DNA from: DATFVA01 sp963774455
GTDB lineage: Bacteria; Bacteroidota; Ignavibacteria; Ignavibacteriales; Ignavibacteriaceae
Assembly (NCBI GenBank): GCA_963774455.1
Contig: CAVZFD010000004.1
Span: 248,001 to 312,000 of the forward strand
DNA length: 64,000 nucleotides
Direction: 5' to 3'
Shown: piece after piece, positions 52,713-60,806 of the stretch
How the letters are laid out: each line of letters begins with the position of its first letter
How positions within the stretch are numbered: the stretch's first letter is position 1
The notes under the pieces: generated by a model
Database searches by the model: none
Seen by the model: the letters and a program-made list of their open reading frames with translations, nothing else
What the model was told of the DNA's origin: nothing
Translations under genes and position numbers: made by a program

Positions 52713-53599
52713 GAGTTTTTCTGAATGAATATCTTGCTGTACTGAAATTAGAAAGGAACCTGGCGGAAAATACTATTGAATCATATAAGAATGATATAAC
52801 CAACCTTTTTCAGTTTCTGGAAAATTATAGCATTAGTGATCCTGAGAAGATAAAGCATGAACACATATCCGGTTTTTTTAAGTTTCTTAAAGAAGCGGGA
52901 CTATCCAGTACTTCTGCTTCACGTTATCATTCATCTCTGAAGGGTTTTTTCCTGTATCTGCTTCAAAGTAACTATATAACTGAAAATCCTGTTGAAAAGA
53001 TCCCTTCTCCCAAACTGTCTCATAAACTTCCTTCCGTCCTTACGATTAATGAAGTTGATGCTATCCTGTCGCAGCCGGATGCGGCAAACAAATTCGGGTT
53101 AAGGGATAAAGCTTTGCTGGAACTATTTTATGCGTGCGGATTACGGGTAAGCGAATTAATAAACCTGAAAATTTCGGGTCTCTATTTCAGTGAGGAGGTC
53201 ATCCGGGTCTTCGGGAAAGGATCAAAAGAAAGATTGGTCCCCATCGGCAGCAGCGCGGTAAACTGGATAACCGAATATTTAAAGAAAAGCAGGCCGCTGC
53301 TGGAGAAAAAAGGAAAAAGTGAAAATTATCTTTTTCTTAATACCCGGGGATCAAAACTATCCAGGATGGGTGTATGGAAGATAGTTGCACGGTATGTAAA
53401 GGAAGCTGGTATAGATAAAGAGGTTCATCCGCATACATTTCGTCATTCCTTTGCAACTCATCTGCTTGAAGGAGGTGCCGATCTGAGAGCGGTTCAGGAG
53501 ATGCTGGGTCATGTTGATATATCCACCACTCAGATTTATACACATATAGACAGAGATTTTATAAAACAGGTTCATAGAGATTTTCATCCACGAGGTTAG
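52709..53599 (+). CDS. Tyrosine recombinase XerC/XerD
   Basis: The 296-residue protein has an N-terminal SAM-like core-binding domain (LNEYLAVLKLERNLAENTIESYKNDI) and the catalytic domain. The active-site residues are all visible: Arg146 (CGLRVSELI), Lys in GKGSKERLVPI, His-x-x-Arg in HPHTFRHSFATHLLEGG, His in EMLGHVDISTT and Tyr277 in QIYTHI. It would resolve chromosome dimers at dif with FtsK, also encoded in the window. XerC versus XerD cannot be decided, and many relatives use both. There is no sign of a mobile element around it. Confidence 0.93.
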   Translation: MRVFLNEYLAVLKLERNLAENTIESYKNDITNLFQFLENYSISDPEKIKHEHISGFFKFLKEAGLSSTSASRYHSSLKGFFLYLLQSNYITENPVEKIPSPKLSHKLPSVLTINEVDAILSQPDAANKFGLRDKALLELFYACGLRVSELINLKISGLYFSEEVIRVFGKGSKERLVPIGSSAVNWITEYLKKSRPLLEKKGKSENYLFLNTRGSKLSRMGVWKIVARYVKEAGIDKEVHPHTFRHSFATHLLEGGADLRAVQEMLGHVDISTTQIYTHIDRDFIKQVHRDFHPRG

Positions 53600-53600
53600 T

Positions 53601-54248
53601 TTGTCAGGTATTGAGGTTAGTGATAAAATTATTTCTTTCTTAACGTTTCTGCCCATGTTCCTGCTTTCAATAACAGTACATGAATTTGCACATGCTGCTA
53701 TTGCAAAAAGGATGGGGGATGATACCGCTCAAAAGGTAGGCAGGTTAACCCTTAATCCTTTTAAGCATGCGGATATTATAGGCACCCTGATTATGCCCCT
53801 TGCTTCGTTTGCATCGGGCTTTGCATTAATAGGCTGGGCTAAACCGGTGCCTATTGATCGGCGTAAATTCAAAAATCATATGCGTGATGATGCACTGGTT
53901 TCGTTCGCGGGTCCTGCTTCTAATTTCCTGCTTTCAATAATTTTCTTCATTTTCTTTTTTCTGACATACCAGGGTTCTGCCTCCCACTACATTGTAAATC
54001 TCCTCTGGTACGGCGTATTTTTTAATATATTTTTGTTCGTCTTTAATCTTCTGCCCATTCCTCCTCTGGATGGATCACATATATTGTTTGATATCTTTCC
54101 TAATAGGATTACGGCTAAACTTCTTAGTCTGGGACTCTACGGTTCCATAATTTTGCTGATCTTCATCTATTCCCCGCTTTGGGGGTATTTTATGGATTTG
54201 GTTAACTTTATCCTGGGGCTGTTTCTAAAAAGTGTCGGACTTAGATGA
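53601..54248 (+). CDS. Site-2-protease-like M50 metalloprotease
   Basis: The 215-residue membrane protein has HEFAHAAIAKRMGDD (zinc-binding HExxH, near residue 27). NLLPIPPLDGSHILFD supplies the third ligand (the Asp of the NPDG-like motif). It has about five membrane helices and no PDZ domain. This compact M50B group is common in bacteria; substrates are membrane proteins but none is assigned. Start is TTG with GAGG 5 nt upstream, 1 nt after the Xer stop. The end overlaps the next gene by 4 nt. Confidence 0.88.
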   Translation: MSGIEVSDKIISFLTFLPMFLLSITVHEFAHAAIAKRMGDDTAQKVGRLTLNPFKHADIIGTLIMPLASFASGFALIGWAKPVPIDRRKFKNHMRDDALVSFAGPASNFLLSIIFFIFFFLTYQGSASHYIVNLLWYGVFFNIFLFVFNLLPIPPLDGSHILFDIFPNRITAKLLSLGLYGSIILLIFIYSPLWGYFMDLVNFILGLFLKSVGLR

Positions 54249-55258
54249 ACAAAGCTTTTATTTTAATAATATCGTCATTATTACTTTTCTCTTGTGAAAA
54301 GAACGACAGGGATACACCCGAAGAAATAGCCACACGTGATTTCCATTCTTTCATTTTTACCGGTATATCAAACGGAAAACCTGTTCTGTATAAGTACAGC
54401 ATTAAAAAGAATTCCTTTTCCCTATTCTGGAAAGGAGATAGTGAAGAAATAGTTGACCTTTCATATTCATCCGGCCACACTTCTGCATTCTTCCTAACTG
54501 CTTCCAGTCAGGGCAAAGAGGGAATTTTTCCTTTTGTAAAAAATGCCAGACTTTATGTTATTCCGGATTCTGCTTCCAGACCGGAATTTGTGAGGGATAT
54601 AGGCAGCGGAATACAAATCTTTTCCAGATGGGAGTCTGAGACTGTATTCAGAATAATCCTTAATTCGTGGGATAAAAAAACATCATCATACATTGATCAG
54701 AAGACAATAATTTTCAATATCTTCGGAAGAATACTCCAGGAGGAGAACCAGGTTTACGATATTACTGCCGATGGATACCCAAGGCTGCCCCGGAACAAAC
54801 CTGATACAACTTCTCCCTCAGGTCAATACCTTGTTTCATATGAAGAAAGTAAACCAGACTCTGTTTTTCTTATTCAGAGGAAGACGAAAAAAGCTGATTT
54901 TATGATGGTTATTAATAAACCTGTAAATGATATTATTTGGAGCGATGACCGGGAGTTTATATTTCTCTCGACGCTGGATGTTACTCCAGCAAATAACAGC
55001 ATTTTTTCAGAAAATCCCAACACCTCGTCTCTTTATACATATTCCATAGAGCAGCATAAGGTGGCAAAAAAATGGACAGGCGGAGGGTTTAAGAACTTTT
55101 TTACTATTGGTGATTTTCTAATATTTGATGACGGATTCGGAAGGAACTCTTCGATTTATATTTACAACTTCAAGGAAGATAAAGTAATTAAACATATTAA
55201 GATTAAAGGCGGATGCGGACTAAGAGGGATTCCGGAAATTCCGCGTTTTGGACCTTAG
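54245..55258 (+). CDS. Lipoprotein with beta-propeller-like repeats, hypothetical
   Basis: The 337-residue protein starts with a lipoprotein signal peptide (IISSLLLFSC, Cys at residue 17). The rest is strand-rich, with several blocks of about 40 residues ending in aromatic/Lys patterns (YKYSIKKNSFSLFW, LYTYSIEQHKVAKKW, IYIYNFKEDKVIKHIK). That pattern suggests a six- or seven-bladed beta-propeller. No catalytic motif is seen. It is anchored to the outer or inner membrane facing the periplasm or outside. It lies 24 nt before the ABC exporter gene and two genes before an O-antigen-ligase-like protein that also carries a predicted propeller. Confidence 0.65.
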   Translation: MNKAFILIISSLLLFSCEKNDRDTPEEIATRDFHSFIFTGISNGKPVLYKYSIKKNSFSLFWKGDSEEIVDLSYSSGHTSAFFLTASSQGKEGIFPFVKNARLYVIPDSASRPEFVRDIGSGIQIFSRWESETVFRIILNSWDKKTSSYIDQKTIIFNIFGRILQEENQVYDITADGYPRLPRNKPDTTSPSGQYLVSYEESKPDSVFLIQRKTKKADFMMVINKPVNDIIWSDDREFIFLSTLDVTPANNSIFSENPNTSSLYTYSIEQHKVAKKWTGGGFKNFFTIGDFLIFDDGFGRNSSIYIYNFKEDKVIKHIKIKGGCGLRGIPEIPRFGP

Positions 55259-55281
55259 TAAGGATGATAAAAAATTAATAA

Positions 55282-57135
55282 ATGAATACATATTTGAGAA
55301 TTGTCAGTTATGTGAGACCGTATTGGAGGCAGCTTATTGCTTCAATCATTTTCACTTTTTTCTTTGCAGTATTTAATGGTCTTTCCGTCTACCTTACAAT
55401 ACCGCTCCTGGATACACTTTTCCAGGAATCTCCAAGAACAGAGCAGATCCATGAGGTTCAGCCTGCTACTCCTGGGAGTATTCTACCTGGCTGGATTCAG
55501 GATGTGAAGGAAAAGCTTACAGAAGTTTTCAACAACTTCGTGCTGTCGGGAACCAAAATAGAAGCACTGATGAGAATTTGTTTCCTCGTACTGTTTACGT
55601 TTTTACTCAAGAACATCACCGGGTATACCCAGGCGTATTTTATGGCGCATGTTGAATACGGAGCCATGAAAGATCTAAGGGATGAAGCTTATTCACATCT
55701 GCATCAGCTGCCGATGAGCTATTTCAAAAAAGAGAGAGTGGGAAATTTAATTTCAAGATTTACGAATGATGTAAACATTGTGCAGGCAAGCATCACCGCG
55801 GCATTTTCCAACCTTATAAAAGAACCATTAACCATAATTGTCTTCCTTGGCATTGCCCTGAGCATCAGCTGGCAGCTAACGCTTATGGCTTTTATAGTCC
55901 TGCCTTTTTCAATGTTGATAATTGGCTGGGTTGGATTGAAACTGAGGAAGCAGAGCACAATGGTTCAGGCTAAAATTGCCGACATCACCAGCATACTGCA
56001 GGAAACCATATCAGCAGTTAAGATCGTGAAAGCATTCGGAATGGAGAAGTATGAAAACCGCAAGTTTACAAGAGAGACCCACAGTTTTTTCAGAATGATG
56101 CTGAAGATTGTGAGGATAAGGAACATTGCTTCCCCGGTAACAGAGTTTCTGAGCGTGCTGGTCGGTGTATTCATTATATACTACGGCGGAGTAATGGTAC
56201 TGCAGCAGGAATCTCTCAAAGCTAGTGAATTCCTGGGTTTCCTATTTGCGATTTTTCAGATGATGCCTCCGATAAAAGAGCTGACAAGTGTAAATAACAG
56301 GATTCAGGAGGCAAGTGCGGCAGGTGATAGAATCTTTGAAATACTCGATACAAAGCCTTCCATTCGTAATAAACCCGGGGCTACGGAAGTTTCAAAATTC
56401 CAGGATAAGATGGAACTTGAAAACGTGTTCTTCAGTTACGAGGATAGCATCGAGCCGGTGCTAAAGAATATTACGTTTACAGCTCAGAGAGGACAGATTA
56501 TAGCCCTTGTAGGTCCCAGCGGAGGCGGAAAATCAACCCTCGTAGATCTTCTTCCACGGTTTCACGATCCTGATTCAGGAAGGATTTGCATAGATGGTAT
56601 CGATATTAAGGATGTTAAGATAGAGGACCTCAGAAGCTTAATGGGTATTGTTACACAAGAAACATACCTCTTCAACGAAACCATAAAAAACAATATCGCG
56701 TACGGCAAAGATGATTATCCTATGGAGAAGATTGTTGAAGCAGCTAAAACAGCTAATGCGCATAATTTTATTTTGGAACTTTCTCACGGGTACGATACTA
56801 TTATTGGTGAAAGAGGCACAAAGCTGTCGGGCGGACAAAGACAAAGAATCTCTATTGCAAGGGCTCTGGTTAAAAATCCGGAGATAATGATTTTTGATGA
56901 AGCAACTTCAGCTCTCGATAATGAATCAGAACTTTTGGTTCAGGAGGCAATAGAGAGAATGATGCAGAACAGGACTACTTTTGTTATTGCACACCGTTTG
57001 AGTACGATAAGACATGCAACAAAAATTGTTGTTATTGATTATGGAAAAATTGTACAGCAGGGAAGACACGATGAACTGCTTGCAGATGAAAAAGGGTTGT
57101 ACAGGAAACTATATGAAATGCAGTTCCGGGATTAA
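55282..57135 (+). CDS. MsbA-type lipid/glycolipid ABC exporter
   Basis: The 617-residue protein is a half-transporter: six membrane helices (about 1-340), then an ATPase domain with GPSGGGKSTLVDLLPRF (Walker A), a Q-loop TQETYLF, LSGGQRQRISIARALVKNP (signature) and EIMIFDEATSALD (Walker B). A short periplasmic insertion (about residues 45-80) with Pro/Thr content is longer than in E. coli MsbA. It would flip lipid A or another glycolipid across the inner membrane as a homodimer. It lies 2 nt upstream of an O-antigen-ligase-like gene, which supports a glycolipid substrate. Confidence 0.9.
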   Translation: MNTYLRIVSYVRPYWRQLIASIIFTFFFAVFNGLSVYLTIPLLDTLFQESPRTEQIHEVQPATPGSILPGWIQDVKEKLTEVFNNFVLSGTKIEALMRICFLVLFTFLLKNITGYTQAYFMAHVEYGAMKDLRDEAYSHLHQLPMSYFKKERVGNLISRFTNDVNIVQASITAAFSNLIKEPLTIIVFLGIALSISWQLTLMAFIVLPFSMLIIGWVGLKLRKQSTMVQAKIADITSILQETISAVKIVKAFGMEKYENRKFTRETHSFFRMMLKIVRIRNIASPVTEFLSVLVGVFIIYYGGVMVLQQESLKASEFLGFLFAIFQMMPPIKELTSVNNRIQEASAAGDRIFEILDTKPSIRNKPGATEVSKFQDKMELENVFFSYEDSIEPVLKNITFTAQRGQIIALVGPSGGGKSTLVDLLPRFHDPDSGRICIDGIDIKDVKIEDLRSLMGIVTQETYLFNETIKNNIAYGKDDYPMEKIVEAAKTANAHNFILELSHGYDTIIGERGTKLSGGQRQRISIARALVKNPEIMIFDEATSALDNESELLVQEAIERMMQNRTTFVIAHRLSTIRHATKIVVIDYGKIVQQGRHDELLADEKGLYRKLYEMQFRD

Positions 57136-57137
57136 AT

Positions 57138-59180
57138 ATGCCTGAGAAACGGAACCGTCTTTTAATCGATCGGGTCATTCTTTTTTTCATGGTCCTTTTC
57201 CTGGCTACTATTACCAATTCTATATTCCTGAACCAGGTTGGGTATTATGGTGCACTCCTTTCACTTTTTGCAAGATATTTTATAACGAAATCAAACGCTT
57301 TTGAGAGAACGGAGATTGAACCTGCATTGCTGTGGTTTATCGCTGCAGAAATTCTTTCCCTTATTTTTTCTCTAAACCACTCTCAGGCTTTGCTGTTTAG
57401 CTTACGCAGAATTTTATTGATGCCGCTTATATATGTGACAGTGGCAGCAGTTCCGGACCTTAAGCGGGCAAAGGTTTACTTTAATACGTATATAGCAGCC
57501 GCTGTCCTCACTGCGATGGTTTATATAGTATTTTCATATCAGTATTTTATCGCCAATTTATACAACATTACTCAATCCGGACCTTCCTTATTTCAATATC
57601 CTATAACATCAAGTGAGATTCTAAGTATAACCTCTGTTTTTCTCTTTGCCTTTTTGATAAATGAAAAAGGCAGTTTGAGCAATAAACTTTTGACGGCCGG
57701 GGTCCTTTTTATAACACTGGTTGCACTTGCAGCTACTTATAAAAGGACAGGCTGGCTCGGGACAGGGTTCGGCTTCTTTATCATAATACTCCTGAAAAGA
57801 GAATGGAAATACTTGATTCCTCTTTTAATCCTTGCTATTGTTATGCTGGCAGTTCAGAGAAATGAAAGCTTAGTTAAAATATTTAGGATTGAACAGGGCA
57901 GTCTGAAACAATTAACCAGCTTCAGTACCGATGGGAGAGCCTTAGATATAACTTCACTTGACGGTGAATATTTTGTTTCTGATTATGAAAAGGGACTCGT
58001 TAAATACAGAGGATCACAAAAACTTCTGTATATAGAAACCCCGGCACCGATAGTTGAACTTGAGAAATGGAAAGGCTGGCTGCTTGGCTATTTCGTCGAT
58101 ACGCGATTTATCAGTTATAAACAGGACGACAACGGAGCTTTGTATCAGACAGCAGAGTGTCTCCCTCCGGGCTTTACAATAGACCATATAATATCAGGAG
58201 ATTACCTGTATACCCTTGACAACGACAGCGGATTGACAATATTTAAGGATCCCTCGCGTTTGGAAAGAATTTATAGGAACAGAGGATTTAATAAGTTCAA
58301 TAAGGTTTTTGCAGATTCAGGTCTTTTATTGATGTTTTCTCCTGACAGCGGGTTGCAGGTGTTTGATGTTTTTAAGGGCATTCCCCGCAGGAAGCTTTAT
58401 ACATTCCGACCGGATAATACTTCATCAGTCTTTTATTCTAAACACAAACTCTTTTGTTCCAATGACAAAAGTTTAAAAATTTACAGCGTCGGAAAAGATT
58501 CGATTTATTTTGACGAGGAATTAAATGGACCTGAAACCGTCTATCTCTGGAAAGCTCTTAATAATAATTTGTTCGCGGCAGATAAGAAGGGCAGCATATT
58601 TGAAATTAATATCGATACTGTACCCAGGGCGAGGTTACTTGGCAATCCCGGGTATATCCCAACCTCCCTGGCTGTACAAAATGATTCATTACTGACATCT
58701 TTCGTTCACAGAAGCCGAATATTGAGCATCTGGGATCCTTACCTGCCGTCTAATTATGTTCGTCTCTCTTTATGGAAAGCTGGATGGAAGATGTTCCTTG
58801 ATCATCCTGTTTTTGGTGTGGGTGATATCGACCTGGCATTTCTTTACAAGCAGTACAAATCAAAATATGAAAAGGAAATCCAGGGACATATGCACAATAA
58901 CTTCGTCCATATATTGGTAACCCTGGGACTTTTCGGTCTGCTTGCATTCTGCTACCTGCTCTACCGTCTATTCCGCATAGATCTTAATATTTACCGTAAG
59001 ATGAAAGATGTCCCATTCGCTTCATCTTACGCCCTTGGTACTATTGCTGCATTGAGCACAATAGTGATAGCCGGACTTACCGAGATGAATTTCTTTGATC
59101 ATGAGATTATTACTCTGCTCTGGTTCACATTCGGACTTAATGTGGCCATATTTAAACGTTATAATAATGAGCATAGCTAA
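57138..59180 (+). CDS. O-antigen-ligase-like membrane protein with inserted beta-propeller
   Basis: The 680-residue protein has about nine membrane helices before residue 240, including TYKRTGWLGTGFGFF (200-214) like the Wzy_C/WaaL conserved Arg segment. After the insert comes VRLSLWKAGWKMFLDHPVFGVG (541-562) and GHMHNNFVHILVTLGLFG (583-600), the periplasmic catalytic loop with the conserved His/Asn, and then terminal helices. Between them, residues about 253-537 are soluble, with about seven repeats of a pattern such as DYLYTLDNDSGLTIFKD and LLLMFSPDSGLQVFD. These resemble LVIVD-type propeller blades. WaaL-type proteins join a lipid-linked glycan to a lipid; the propeller insert is unusual. 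It lies 2 nt after the MsbA-type exporter gene. Confidence 0.8.
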   Translation: MPEKRNRLLIDRVILFFMVLFLATITNSIFLNQVGYYGALLSLFARYFITKSNAFERTEIEPALLWFIAAEILSLIFSLNHSQALLFSLRRILLMPLIYVTVAAVPDLKRAKVYFNTYIAAAVLTAMVYIVFSYQYFIANLYNITQSGPSLFQYPITSSEILSITSVFLFAFLINEKGSLSNKLLTAGVLFITLVALAATYKRTGWLGTGFGFFIIILLKREWKYLIPLLILAIVMLAVQRNESLVKIFRIEQGSLKQLTSFSTDGRALDITSLDGEYFVSDYEKGLVKYRGSQKLLYIETPAPIVELEKWKGWLLGYFVDTRFISYKQDDNGALYQTAECLPPGFTIDHIISGDYLYTLDNDSGLTIFKDPSRLERIYRNRGFNKFNKVFADSGLLLMFSPDSGLQVFDVFKGIPRRKLYTFRPDNTSSVFYSKHKLFCSNDKSLKIYSVGKDSIYFDEELNGPETVYLWKALNNNLFAADKKGSIFEINIDTVPRARLLGNPGYIPTSLAVQNDSLLTSFVHRSRILSIWDPYLPSNYVRLSLWKAGWKMFLDHPVFGVGDIDLAFLYKQYKSKYEKEIQGHMHNNFVHILVTLGLFGLLAFCYLLYRLFRIDLNIYRKMKDVPFASSYALGTIAALSTIVIAGLTEMNFFDHEIITLLWFTFGLNVAIFKRYNNEHS

Positions 59181-59211
59181 GTTTGCTTTGCTCAGAAATA
59201 AAGAGGAATAA

Positions 59212-60717
59212 ATGGATAATAAACTGGATACCGATGTTCAAATCACCGTTAAAAAATTATCATCAGAATTAAATTATGGCTATAAAGAAGCTGCAATAAT
59301 ACTTGCAGCCGGACACGGAAAAAGAATAAAATCGCAAACCTCTAAAATGCTGCATAAGATATGGGAGGTGCCAACCGTTGAGCGCGTATACAATGCCTGT
59401 GTTGACGGAATAAAAGAGATAAACGTTATCATCGTTGTTGGGATAAAGGCCGTCGATGTTATGAATGTAATCGGTCAGAGGGAGAACGCTGCCTTCGCCT
59501 ACCAGGAACAGCAGAAGGGCACAGGACATGCCGTGCAGGTCGCCCTGGAAAAGTTGCACAAAAAATCATTTGACGGTATTATTTATGTGCTTCCGGGAGA
59601 CATGGGATTAATCGATGAAGAAACGCTTCAAACTTTTAGAAAAAATTTCCTTGATTCTGGATCAGATATGATGGTATTAACCGGAATTTATGAGGGCGAC
59701 CCTTTTAATAATTCTTATGGAAGGATTATTCGTGTTAAGGAAAAGGACAATAAAGGAAAATCCTCGGGTAAAGATAAAGATAAGGTGATCCGGATAATGG
59801 AATATAAGGATATCATGGCGCTCAATGTGAATAAGCCTTTCATTTTAAAATACAACGGACATCAATATTCGTATACCAAAAACGAGTTGATTGAAAACAA
59901 TGAGTTTAACTCAGGAGTCTATGCCTTCAGGTACAAACATCTTAGGGACCTTATCGTCAATCTTTCCAGCGATAATGCTCAGAACGAAATTTATATTACT
60001 GATCTGATTTCACTTTTTAACCGGGAAGGATTTACGGTATCGGCAAGTACTCCAGATAAAAAATATGTTGTAATGGGATTTAACAATAAATCTGTTTTGA
60101 AAGAGATGGAAGCAATTGCCCGCGCACAGGTTTATGAAAAGTTAAAAGACATAATTGAGATTACCGACCCCGAGGATTTTTTCATTCATGATACAGTAGT
60201 TAATGATATCCTCGAAATGGATAAGATCGGAACTCCTCTGGATATAAATGTCGGAAAAGGAGTTTATATTGGAAAAGGGGTAAGGCTTAACTATAATGTT
60301 TCTTTTAAGAGCGATTGTTATGTGAATGGGAATGTGCAGTTCGGACAGAATGTGACTGTTTTGCAAAATGTCCATCTATCTTGTTTTCCGGGCCAGACAC
60401 TAAAAATCGGGAACCATGTTCAAATATTGTGGAGAGATATAATTAAAGGAAATATTGTCATCGGAGACGGCTCAAGGATTGAATCCAGCGTAAATATGAC
60501 CGGAAGCAACGAATTTCCACTCAGGGTAGGAAAGAATGTTCTGATTAAAGGTACGAGCTACATCTTTGGTTCTATCATAGAAGATTTTGTTTATATTGAA
60601 CACAGTGTAATTATCAGGAAAAAGATCAGGGCCATAAATATCGATGACCATACTGTAAGGCCTGTCAGGTTTTATCTCCCTCCTCCTGAAGGAACTGAGT
60701 TAATTGAAGATATCTGA
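59212..60717 (+). CDS. GlmU-like nucleotidyltransferase with degenerate beta-helix
   Basis: The 501-residue protein has a standard GlmU-type uridylyltransferase domain: LAAGHGKRIKSQTSKMLHKI (31-50), QQKGTGHAVQVAL, LPGDMGLI, SYGRIIR and NEIYITDLI. A Lys/Gly-rich insertion lies near residue 180. The C-terminal left-handed beta-helix lacks the acetyltransferase signature residues of E. coli GlmU (no RLRPG- or KANHLTYIGD-type block). It is therefore probably only a sugar-1-phosphate nucleotidyltransferase, perhaps making UDP-GlcNAc or a different UDP-sugar. It lies 31 nt after the ligase-like gene and ends the plus-strand run. Confidence 0.85.
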   Translation: MDNKLDTDVQITVKKLSSELNYGYKEAAIILAAGHGKRIKSQTSKMLHKIWEVPTVERVYNACVDGIKEINVIIVVGIKAVDVMNVIGQRENAAFAYQEQQKGTGHAVQVALEKLHKKSFDGIIYVLPGDMGLIDEETLQTFRKNFLDSGSDMMVLTGIYEGDPFNNSYGRIIRVKEKDNKGKSSGKDKDKVIRIMEYKDIMALNVNKPFILKYNGHQYSYTKNELIENNEFNSGVYAFRYKHLRDLIVNLSSDNAQNEIYITDLISLFNREGFTVSASTPDKKYVVMGFNNKSVLKEMEAIARAQVYEKLKDIIEITDPEDFFIHDTVVNDILEMDKIGTPLDINVGKGVYIGKGVRLNYNVSFKSDCYVNGNVQFGQNVTVLQNVHLSCFPGQTLKIGNHVQILWRDIIKGNIVIGDGSRIESSVNMTGSNEFPLRVGKNVLIKGTSYIFGSIIEDFVYIEHSVIIRKKIRAINIDDHTVRPVRFYLPPPEGTELIEDI

Positions 60718-60749
60718 CAGTTATGAAAATTAAAAACTATTACTTAGAC

Positions 60750-60804
60750 CCATTTGGCACCTCAAAAGTGGATAAATTTAAGAAAAGATTGAGGTGCCAA
60801 ATGG
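60750..60804. repeat. Perfect 16-bp inverted repeat between convergent genes
   Basis: The arms at 60750-60765 and 60789-60804 are exact inverse complements (CCATTTGGCACCTCAA and its complement) around a 23-nt loop. The right arm also contains a smaller overlapping palindrome GTGCCAAATGGCAC (60795-60808). It starts 33 nt after the GlmU-like stop and ends 3 nt before the stop of the minus-strand gene. No long T-run follows in either direction. It could be a bidirectional terminator, a mobile-repeat remnant or a protein site. Confidence 0.7.
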
Positions 60805-60806
60805 CA

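Noticed and set aside
52709..53599. The tyrosine recombinase as a sign of an integrated mobile element.
   Set aside because: It has the housekeeping Xer layout, sits in a co-directional operon by 4-nt overlaps, and no attachment repeats or phage genes flank it.
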